Shown here piece by piece: positions 1 through 5,676 of a stretch of 8,729 bases of DNA. A model generated the notes under the pieces. It worked only from the letters and a program-made list of their open reading frames with translations. It did not search any database and had not been told where the DNA came from. Source of the DNA: Candidatus Baldrarchaeota archaeon (GTDB lineage: Archaea; Asgardarchaeota; Baldrarchaeia; Baldrarchaeales; DXJG01); the NCBI GenBank assembly GCA_030587435.1, contig JAUQZC010000009.1, positions 1-8,729 on the forward strand. The letters are read 5' to 3'. The translations under genes were made by a program, and so were the position numbers. How positions within the stretch are numbered: the first letter of the stretch is position 1; every line of letters begins with the position of its first letter.

Positions 1-604
1 ATACAACTAGACCATGTTTAATCATGGAAGACAGTATAGCATTTATATCAAGAGTTTTTACACCCAGGTTTTTTACAATATCTTCTTGAAGTTGATCCTT
101 AGTTACGCATCCATGTTCAAGCAACGTTTTAAAGACAAAACTTTTAATAGGATCCAGAAGAACAGAAGCTATCTTTTGATCTTTAGTCAGTACAGGATAC
201 TTTTCGAGAAACTTATAAAACTCTGGAAGTTTTTCAATGTATTTTTTCTCCCCAAGATTTTCAAAGATCTTTGACGCAACTTCTATAAGTGCATCTTCAA
301 ATGCAGTAGCATTTTCAGTTGGCTTAAGGAGAAGAGCAACATAATAGTTTATTTCAATACCCGCAAAGTAACTTGCAATATTTAAACTATCTACCTTCAT
401 TGAAATGAAACCAGCTTCCCTTTCCTCACCCAAGACGTGCGCACCGTAGATTTTCATGGTTAAATCGGGAGACACAAAAACATCTTCTGGATATTTAGCC
501 TCTAAGACCGTTCCAATTTTATTATCCCACTTAACAACTATTAAACCTATTGGCAACAAATCTTCCCCCAATACTACTGTATAGATGCTCACTTCTATGT
601 TCAC
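1..604 (-). CDS. Partial winged-helix protein with unrecognised N-terminal domain (3' end beyond left edge)
   Basis: Reading the minus strand from GTG at 604 gives about 201 codons with no stop up to the window edge, so the C-terminus is missing. The codon just before this GTG is TAA, so the start is 604 or the in-frame GTG at 592; 604 is preferred because a TATA-like box lies about 33-41 bases upstream. Residues 1 to about 130 look like an alpha/beta domain, with strands such as LLPIGLIVVKW and IGTVLEAKYPED near the start. Residues about 148-201 look like a winged helix: LLDPIKSFVFKTLLEHGCVT, then a recognition-helix-like stretch ending in ILSSMIKHGLVV. I see no catalytic motif, signal peptide or membrane segment. 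I recall similar N-terminal domains, possibly roadblock/longin-like, in uncultivated archaea, but cannot confirm the family. It may be a cytoplasmic transcription factor or sensor; the function is unknown. That it is a real gene is well supported by the long open frame and protein-like composition. Confidence 0.8.
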   Translation of the reverse strand, partial: MNIEVSIYTVVLGEDLLPIGLIVVKWDNKIGTVLEAKYPEDVFVSPDLTMKIYGAHVLGEEREAGFISMKVDSLNIASYFAGIEINYYVALLLKPTENATAFEDALIEVASKIFENLGEKKYIEKLPEFYKFLEKYPVLTKDQKIASVLLDPIKSFVFKTLLEHGCVTKDQLQEDIVKNLGVKTLDINAILSSMIKHGLVV

Positions 605-636
605 TTACCAAAATCTATACACCGTGCTAGTTACTC

Positions 637-645
637 ATTAAATAG
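637..645 (-). promoter_or_regulatory. Candidate TATA box for the minus-strand winged-helix gene
   Basis: The minus strand reads CTATTTAAT here, 32 bases or slightly more upstream of GTG 604. With the usual archaeal spacing of about 25 bases, transcription would begin close to the start codon, giving a very short leader. This is a match by eye in AT-rich DNA. Confidence 0.35.
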
Positions 646-682
646 GCCTCATAGGTTCACTTACGTCACTGTCAGCAAGGTC

Positions 683-698
683 AAGGGATTGTTCCCTT
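683..698. repeat. Short perfect inverted repeat
   Basis: AAGGGA and TCCCTT form a perfect 6-base stem around a TTGT loop. It lies upstream of both flanking candidate promoters, so it is more likely a protein-binding site than a terminator. A 6-base stem can occur by chance. Confidence 0.35.
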
Positions 699-924
699 CA
701 TTGTTAAATACTAATTTGAAACTTAGACTTTTATATTTTTTACACTATGTTTTAACATTTCCCCTAAATATTTTGTTTATGAAATAAAGTACTTCAAATG
801 TTTGTCAAAATACTCTTAATATTTTCAAATCCACAATCTTTTTCTAAATCAAAAGCGTAAAAGGGTTAAGCGAATTTACTGGTTCAGATAAAACTACCCC
901 GCACGTTTAATGATTTAACTAATG

Positions 925-932
925 TTTTATAT
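925..932 (+). promoter_or_regulatory. Candidate TATA box for the small unknown gene
   Basis: TTTTATAT sits 40-47 bases upstream of GTG 972. A start site about 25 bases downstream would fall near 953-957 and leave a leader of roughly 15-20 bases that includes the GGAG at 966-969. The TTACGTCACT repeat at 937-946 lies between the box and the inferred start of transcription. Confidence 0.4.
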
Positions 933-971
933 CTGATTACGTCACTTATTTTATTAGTTAAATTAGGAGTA

Positions 972-1244
972 GTGACAACTTTGAATAAACAGACGAAAAT
1001 AGGTGAAGTACAGGTACACCATGGAAAGTTAAGAATAGGACTGGAAAAAGATGATAAAGGATGGATTTTAATAGTTAGAAGAGGAAACGAAGAATGGCGA
1101 AAACGACTCGAAGAACTTTCATTCGAAGAAATATATGCATCAATCAGAATGACAACATTATTATTGCCTCCTCCTCATCTTGTTGCAGATGCTATATTCC
1201 GTCTCTTAAATGTGGCACGAGAATATCAACAAAGAAATGAGTAA
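972..1244 (+). CDS. Small conserved-looking hypothetical protein, 90 aa
   Basis: I do not recognise the family. The 90-residue product has no cysteine, signal peptide or membrane segment and is rich in charged residues. Its first half alternates like beta strands (KIGEVQVHHGKLRIGLEK, then GWILIVRRG). Its second half looks helical, with an aliphatic, proline-interrupted stretch TTLLLPPPHLVADAIFRLL at about residues 61-79. The start is uncertain. GTG 972 has GGAG at 966-969 only two bases away, which is too close, while the in-frame TTG at 981 has the same GGAG 11 bases away and would give 87 residues. A candidate TATA box and its own short leader suggest a monocistronic cytoplasmic protein. 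It is divergent from the winged-helix gene, with which it shares the TTACGTCACT repeat, and it converges on the AbrB-PhoU gene 104 bases away. The coding call rests on the plausible composition and placed promoter; the function is unknown. Confidence 0.65.
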   Translation: MTTLNKQTKIGEVQVHHGKLRIGLEKDDKGWILIVRRGNEEWRKRLEELSFEEIYASIRMTTLLLPPPHLVADAIFRLLNVAREYQQRNE

Positions 1245-1348
1245 ACTGCCTAAATTTTAATTTTAAAACTTTACAAATACCTGCAACTTAAGTGAACGTG
1301 ATATTTGCTGAAAATACATATCTGAAATTATAAGATTCGTTTTCATGA

Positions 1349-2374
1349 CTATGGCTCTTCTATTGCGAGATTTATTGCTATTTCCGCTATATCTGCTCCG
1401 TAGTCGGCTATTCTACGTAGGCTTTCTAAAATCAGCTTTGTGTTTGTTATTTCTCTTATGTTCAATTTTTCGTTGCTAAGTATTTTTTCCGTGATTTCTT
1501 GTTCGTATCGGGTCACAAAGGTTACTTCTCCTATGAGTTTATGTGCAAGTTTTGTGTCAAGTCCAAAAAACGATTTAAGAGAGTCTTCAAATATCTTCAA
1601 GGACTTATCCCCCATTTCAAGGATAAGCTTCAAAATATCTTTTTCCAACGGACTTTCAAACCCTGAAACCAACTTAGCTATTCTTGCAGCGTGATCAGCA
1701 ACACGTTCAACGCTCTTTACAATTAACCTATAACCTAGGCAATCTCTCGGATTTCTCAAACCCATTTTACTTACCATTGCTATATTTCGAACAGCAAATT
1801 TTAGTTGTCTAACAATAAATAAATAGAGCCTATCTACGTTGTCGTCTCGCCGATTAATTTCCTGCGCTAAAGACTTGTTGAATTCCTTTAACGCTTTTAG
1901 AACATCCTTTATCATGAGTGAGGTAATTACACCCATTCTAACTAAAGCTTCTCTAAGTGGAAAATCCGCATAACTAATAAAAGTTCTAAAAACAATTTCA
2001 TCGGCGCTTTCCTCCATGACCTCTAAGCCTATAGTTTTTTGCCTAATGACAGATTTTATGAATTCACGCTGTTCTTCAACTCCCTTACTGAAAATCACTT
2101 TTATTACATTGTATCCGACGAGATAATATGCTATTACTTCTCTAACAACGGCTTCAGCGTCTAAGTTTTGTTCAACTTTTATGATGGCTTCTCTTTCTTT
2201 TCCTTCCTCTCTAATTAGCTTTTTTGGCGTAATAATAATAGAACCATCAGGTTGAAGGGTTAAAACCACGAGGTCTCCTTGTCGAAGCCCTATGTCTCTA
2301 GCCCAGTTTTTAGGTAGCGAAACAGTTAGTGTAGCTCCTCCAGTTAACTGTATACGTCTAATTTCACTCCGCAT
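1349..2374 (-). CDS. AbrB domain-PhoU fusion, phosphate-uptake-type regulator
   Basis: This 341-residue protein joins an N-terminal AbrB/SpoVT-type DNA-binding domain to a PhoU-like helical region. Residues 1-51 give the swapped-hairpin pattern: IRRIQLTGGATLTVSLPKNW, then LRQGDLVVLTL and GSIIITPKK. Residues about 75-135 form a linker domain. Residues about 140-337 are a helical bundle with the two repeated PhoU signature helices, ERVADHAARIAK at 223-234 and RRIADYGADIAE at 320-331, plus EINRRDDNVDRLY at 172-184. In known PhoU proteins the acidic and His positions in such helices bind metal clusters, and PhoU controls phosphate transport and signalling. The archaeal AbrB fusions are thought to bind DNA directly. 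The start is firm: GGAGG lies seven bases upstream. It is divergent from the ABC importer operon, so it may repress that operon and itself; this is inferred from position. It is cytoplasmic, with no membrane segment. Confidence 0.9.
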   Translation of the reverse strand: MRSEIRRIQLTGGATLTVSLPKNWARDIGLRQGDLVVLTLQPDGSIIITPKKLIREEGKEREAIIKVEQNLDAEAVVREVIAYYLVGYNVIKVIFSKGVEEQREFIKSVIRQKTIGLEVMEESADEIVFRTFISYADFPLREALVRMGVITSLMIKDVLKALKEFNKSLAQEINRRDDNVDRLYLFIVRQLKFAVRNIAMVSKMGLRNPRDCLGYRLIVKSVERVADHAARIAKLVSGFESPLEKDILKLILEMGDKSLKIFEDSLKSFFGLDTKLAHKLIGEVTFVTRYEQEITEKILSNEKLNIREITNTKLILESLRRIADYGADIAEIAINLAIEEP

Positions 2375-2381
2375 ATTTAAG

Positions 2382-2386
2382 CCTCC
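2382..2386 (-). promoter_or_regulatory. Shine-Dalgarno site of the AbrB-PhoU gene
   Basis: The minus strand reads GGAGG, seven bases from the ATG at 2374. It is the clearest ribosome binding site in the window and it fixes the start, because it positions the AbrB domain exactly at the N-terminus. Confidence 0.75.
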
Positions 2387-2417
2387 ATTACGTATATCTA
2401 CATAGCATACTTACATC

Positions 2418-2427
2418 TATATTTATT
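2418..2427 (-). promoter_or_regulatory. Candidate TATA box for the AbrB-PhoU gene
   Basis: The minus strand reads AATAAATATA. A start of transcription about 25 bases downstream would be near 2397, leaving a leader of roughly 20-25 bases that contains the GGAGG. A second AT-rich match lies just upstream near 2440-2449, so the choice is not certain. Confidence 0.4.
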
Positions 2428-2432
2428 ACTTT

Positions 2433-2594
2433 AGGTAAAATATAAATTAACCTTATCTAAATGTGCTAAATGAAAATGTGATCGAGTTTCCTTAAATCTT
2501 CTAGCTGACCATTTAACGAGGATCGAGACATAACTTGAAGGAAAATATAAATAGTAACATAGTTTAGGATACTGAAGTTTAAAGGTAAAATATA
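2433..2594 (+). repeat. Three dispersed copies of an AGGTAAAATATA-like block
   Basis: The 12-base sequence AGGTAAAATATA is exact at 2433-2444 and 2583-2594. A close variant, AGGAAAATATAAAT, is at 2539-2552. All three are in the same orientation. In AT-rich DNA part of this similarity is expected by chance, but the GG within an otherwise A/T sequence makes the two exact copies notable. Confidence 0.4.
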
Positions 2595-2693
2595 CAGAAT
2601 TCAAGGCAATTGAGCCTTTAACAAATTGATGGCTTAAAACGTGCAAAATAAAAATGTTTCAGCTTTCACTAGAAGATACATTAAGGAGAATAG

Positions 2694-2701
2694 TATAAAT
2701 A
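2694..2701 (+). promoter_or_regulatory. Candidate TATA box for the ABC importer operon
   Basis: TATAAATA, preceded by a purine-rich AGGAGAATAG that could serve as the TFB recognition element, is the best TATA match in the window. Transcription would begin about 2722-2725, giving a leader of roughly 25 bases before ATG 2748. The operon downstream has only short gaps, so this promoter could drive all four genes. Confidence 0.55.
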
Positions 2702-2747
2702 TCATAAAACTCTATGTCGCACTATGGTGTGAAGATGTAAAACCAGA

Positions 2748-3917
2748 ATGGTGATGCTTTTGAGCAGAGAACAGGGGAAAATCAGGTTATTTCCTAGAAG
2801 AGGATACATCTTCCTTTTAACCGGGATTTTAATAGGTTTTCTCACATTTTCTATCATTTCATTCATTTTTTCAGTATCTATGGAAGGTGGTGGAGTAATC
2901 GGAGTTCCGGAGAGAATTGAGTTTGAATTTTTGTACACTAGCGAGAAGCAAAGCTGGATAGAAGAAGTAACACCTAAATTTGAAGAATGGTTTAAAAATA
3001 AGTTTGATATTGAAGTTAAAGTAAGATTAATCGTTCAAGGCACACATGAAACGATTAATTCTATTCTTGGAGGGCAAATAAAGCCAGCTGCTTGGAGCCC
3101 TGCATCAAGCATATGGATACCTTATTTAAATGAAAAGTGGCGAAACCTGGGATATGACTGGACTTTAGTTGAGGAATGGACACCACTTGTTATTACACCT
3201 ACCGTTATTGGTTGTTGGAAATCTTTTTTAGAACAATATAATATTTCAGGTTTTTCAAATCTTATAGAGTTAGCAAAGAAAGGAGTTGAATTTAAATATG
3301 GCCATCCCGACCCACAGCTAAGTAACGGAGGAACTACTGCTGTCGTTTTAGAATTTACGGCAGCTGCCAGAAAAACTCCAGATCAATTAACCATTAAAGA
3401 TTTAACAAATGAAACCGTTAAGGAAGCGGTTCGAATACTTGAGTCAATGGCTGTAAACTATGGAAAAAGTACAGGTTTCTTCGGTAAATGGGCTGCTGAA
3501 AACGGTCCTGACGCGATTCACGTTTTTGCAGTTTACGAAAACGTAATCATAGATAATTCCCTAACCGCTTTTAAGAAGTGGAACGACTCACTTGTTGCAG
3601 TTTACCCTGAAGAAGGTGTTATTTTAAATGACCACCCCTTTGCGATCTTAAATGCACCATGGGTTAACGTATGGCAAAGATTTGCTGCATCACAATACCT
3701 AATATATCTTTTGAGCCCTTCAAGTCAAGAACTAGCCCAAAAACATGGTTTTAGACCTGCTAATCCCTCAGTTCCGCTAGATAGGAATATATTTAACGAA
3801 ACAAACGGTGTAAGCCTTGAAATAAATGTCCCAGTATTAAAACCGCCTTCAGGAGAAGTTTTAGAAGCAATTCTAACTGTTTGGGCAGATGTAAAAAATC
3901 AAGGTTTACAGGGATGA
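2748..3917 (+). CDS. Membrane-anchored ABC solute-binding protein (SBP_bac_11-like)
   Basis: This 389-residue protein captures the substrate outside the cell and delivers it to the permease encoded next. After a basic N-terminus (FPRRGY) there is a hydrophobic segment at about 20-44. No lipobox cysteine follows, so it is probably held by an uncleaved anchor or cleaved by signal peptidase. The rest reads as a two-lobed class II binding protein. Conserved-looking stretches are VQGTHETINSIL at 96-107, PAAWSPASSIWIPYLNE at 113-129, YGHPDPQLSNGGTTAVV at 184-200 and QKHGFRPANPSV at 331-342. The WSPASSxWxPxLN and GHPDPxxSNGG pattern resembles, from memory, the solute-binding half of bacterial SBP-VWA proteins and more distantly the sulfate/molybdate-binding proteins; no VWA domain is present here. 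The start is ATG 2748, GTG 2751 or ATG 2754; no clear ribosome binding site decides between them. It stops three bases before the permease gene. The substrate is unknown. Confidence 0.85.
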   Translation: MVMLLSREQGKIRLFPRRGYIFLLTGILIGFLTFSIISFIFSVSMEGGGVIGVPERIEFEFLYTSEKQSWIEEVTPKFEEWFKNKFDIEVKVRLIVQGTHETINSILGGQIKPAAWSPASSIWIPYLNEKWRNLGYDWTLVEEWTPLVITPTVIGCWKSFLEQYNISGFSNLIELAKKGVEFKYGHPDPQLSNGGTTAVVLEFTAAARKTPDQLTIKDLTNETVKEAVRILESMAVNYGKSTGFFGKWAAENGPDAIHVFAVYENVIIDNSLTAFKKWNDSLVAVYPEEGVILNDHPFAILNAPWVNVWQRFAASQYLIYLLSPSSQELAQKHGFRPANPSVPLDRNIFNETNGVSLEINVPVLKPPSGEVLEAILTVWADVKNQGLQG

Positions 3918-3920
3918 ACA

Positions 3921-5642
3921 ATGCAGGTAATAAATTTATTTGGGAAAAAAATTAACGTAAGATCCTTTCTTTCAAAACTTTTTTTAACAGCTACCTTGAT
4001 AAGTCTTGGTCTATTCGTATTTCTCCCAACCTTCTATTTGATCTCATTTACTTTCCTAGGTTGGGATGAGGTGTACAGGGAGGTCTTTGCAAATCCTTTG
4101 ATCGGAGATGAACATTGGCAACAAATAAAAGGTATTCTAATTTTTTCTTTCAGAATAGCTTTAGTAGCAGTTTTAATAGACATTCTAATCGGCATTCCAT
4201 TAGGATACATACTTGCAAGAAAAAATTTCAGAGGAAAGGATGTTGTTGAAGATTTAGTCACCTTACCATTAGTAATTCCTACTTCAGCCTTTGGGTTCGC
4301 CACCCTGATCACATGGACAACAATTGCGGGCATAGGTGGATTTTTAGGACTAGGAAGAGGACTTGTCGAACTAAACTATGTAGTTCCCATTATAAAAATA
4401 CCTTTCCTTATTTTAATCGTTCATGTTACGTTAACGTTTCCATACGTGGTTAGAATTTTTAGGTCCAAATTAGAAGAGTTGAACCCTGAATTTGAAATAG
4501 CATCTAGAACGCTTGGAGCATCAGTTTTCACAACATTTAGGTCAATCGTGTTTCCTCAAGCCCTACCAGGCCTCTTTTCCGGCGCGGTGCTAGCTTTTGC
4601 AAGATCACTTGGCGAAACAGGTGCAACAATGATCGTAGCAGGTGTAAATACGACTGCTTCGATCGCAATTGTTAAGTGGGTGTTAGAATTCAAGATTGCT
4701 CCTGCTTCCTTTTTAGGATTTCTCTTAATATTAATTGCATCATCAATGATTTTACCAATTGAATATTTTGTTTCAAGAGAAAAAAGCATTTCATCCCTAC
4801 CCAATTTAACTGAAACGTTAAAGATCGAGAAATATCTTTTAAAATTTGAGAAAGATGCTTCAAGAAAACTTTACTGGGTCAAAGAATTTGTAAGTTTTAT
4901 TTTCATTGGAATATGTGTAATTTTACCAATATTGGTGGTATTAAACTCCGTTATTCTTTACTGGAACGCTGATCCATATACGGGTAAAATTGAAGGAGGT
5001 GTAATATATCAATTATTTGGCCCTGCAAACTACTTTAAGAGCCTAACTAGGGCAACTGCGGTTTCACTTATAGTTGCCACAGTTTCAACATATATTTCCG
5101 TCTGCATTGGCATCGCAACAACTATCGCCATTGAAAAATATAGATTTTGCCGAGCTATAAGATCCCTACTTAAAGTTCCACTCGTTGTACCCACATCTGC
5201 TCTTGGTCTTTCCGTGGTTCTTTTATGGGGACCAAAAGGCCTCGGCCTCATAAATCCTGGAATATGGCTTATAATACTTACACACATTGTTTTTTCAGTC
5301 CCAGTAGTAGTCGAGTCCGCCCTTGCCTCTTATGAAGGATCTGGCGTAGAAGTTTACGAAGAAGCTGCACGTAGCTTAGGTGCAACACCTTACGATGTAG
5401 CAGAGACCGTTACGTTTCCAATAATAAAGAGAGGAATATTCACCGGGGCAATACTGTCATTTACGCACTCTCTAGGCGAAACAGGTGCAACATTCATAGT
5501 CATGGGAAGAGATGTAACTGTATCAACCTTGGTTATCAACATGGTTGAAGGCTTAGCTATACCTGCCGCGCTTTTCGCTTCAACTTACCTAATAGCTTTA
5601 TCTCTAATACTTCTATTCGTCTTTAGAAAAATTTCAAAATGA
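3921..5642 (+). CDS. Fused two-domain ABC permease, oxyanion-transporter-like
   Basis: This 573-residue integral membrane protein contains two homologous permease domains in one chain, so it alone can form the transport channel. I count about six hydrophobic segments in each half: about 17-45, 73-98, 111-136, 152-179, 215-240 and 262-284; then 322-347, 375-404, 415-436, 446-467, 505-527 and 549-568. A charged linker of about 35 residues separates them. Each half has PTSA(F/L)G (120-125, 424-429), an EAA coupling loop (EIASRTLGAS from 192, YEEAARSLGAT from 479) and SLGETGAT (229-236, 517-524). The last motif recalls the GEFGAT of sulfate, molybdate and tungstate permeases (CysT/CysW, ModB, WtpB). 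Fusion is better known from the iron and thiamine permeases FbpB and ThiP. The ATG lies three bases after the binding-protein stop, with GGGATGA overlapping that stop, so translation is probably coupled. Substrate unknown. Confidence 0.9.
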   Translation: MQVINLFGKKINVRSFLSKLFLTATLISLGLFVFLPTFYLISFTFLGWDEVYREVFANPLIGDEHWQQIKGILIFSFRIALVAVLIDILIGIPLGYILARKNFRGKDVVEDLVTLPLVIPTSAFGFATLITWTTIAGIGGFLGLGRGLVELNYVVPIIKIPFLILIVHVTLTFPYVVRIFRSKLEELNPEFEIASRTLGASVFTTFRSIVFPQALPGLFSGAVLAFARSLGETGATMIVAGVNTTASIAIVKWVLEFKIAPASFLGFLLILIASSMILPIEYFVSREKSISSLPNLTETLKIEKYLLKFEKDASRKLYWVKEFVSFIFIGICVILPILVVLNSVILYWNADPYTGKIEGGVIYQLFGPANYFKSLTRATAVSLIVATVSTYISVCIGIATTIAIEKYRFCRAIRSLLKVPLVVPTSALGLSVVLLWGPKGLGLINPGIWLIILTHIVFSVPVVVESALASYEGSGVEVYEEAARSLGATPYDVAETVTFPIIKRGIFTGAILSFTHSLGETGATFIVMGRDVTVSTLVINMVEGLAIPAALFASTYLIALSLILLFVFRKISK

Positions 5643-5661
5643 TAAATCTTAAGTGGAAGAA

Positions 5662-5669
5662 GGCTGGTG
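5662..5669 (+). promoter_or_regulatory. Ribosome binding site deciding the first ATPase start
   Basis: GGCTGGTG contains the GGTG core complementary to the archaeal 16S rRNA end and lies seven bases before GTG 5677. It supports this start over the in-frame GTG at 5653, which would add eight residues with no counterpart in the paralogous ATPase. Confidence 0.5.
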
Positions 5670-5676
5670 TCTATCT

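Larger units (their letters stand above)
605..971. other. AT-rich divergent intergenic region
   Basis: This 367-base stretch separates the divergent winged-helix gene and the small unknown gene. I found no convincing open frame, tRNA or other structured RNA. It contains the two candidate promoters, a 10-base sequence present twice (TTACGTCACT at 661-670 and 937-946), another 10-base sequence present twice (GTTCACTTAC at 599-608 and 655-664, the first copy overlapping the start of the minus-strand gene), and a small perfect inverted repeat at 683-698. The middle, about 700-900, is AT-rich with nothing recognisable. Confidence 0.6.
2375..2747. other. Divergent control region between AbrB-PhoU and the ABC importer operon
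   Basis: This 373-base region has no convincing gene; a 71-codon minus-strand open frame at 2431-2646 has unnatural composition and no ribosome binding site. It contains the two candidate promoters facing outward. Between them are three related AT-rich blocks (AGGTAAAATATA at 2433-2444 and 2583-2594, and AGGAAAATATAAAT at 2539-2552), a small inverted repeat AAGGC/GCCTT at 2603-2618, and an imperfect direct repeat (AATTGAGCCTTTAA at 2608-2621, AATTGATGGCTTAAAA from 2625). These could be operators for the AbrB domain of the neighbouring regulator. Confidence 0.5.

Noticed and set aside
14..274. Plus-strand open frame of 86 codons
   Set aside because: It lies opposite the winged-helix gene, is unusually rich in Phe, Ile, Lys and Tyr, and has no ribosome binding site; the minus strand is the coding one.
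1245..1348. Possible terminators between the convergent small gene and AbrB-PhoU gene
   Set aside because: Only short T runs (TTTT at 1255-1258 and 1261-1264) without a strong stem; in DNA this AT-rich I cannot separate them from background.
2431..2646. Minus-strand open frame of 71 codons in the divergent control region
   Set aside because: Composition is Tyr, Phe, Ser and His rich with no domain-like pattern, no ribosome binding site, and it overlaps the repeated AT-rich blocks; more likely regulatory DNA.
5653..5676. Upstream GTG start for ATPase 1, adding eight residues
   Set aside because: No ribosome binding site precedes 5653, whereas GGTG lies seven bases before GTG 5677, and the paralogous ATPase begins at the position matching 5677.
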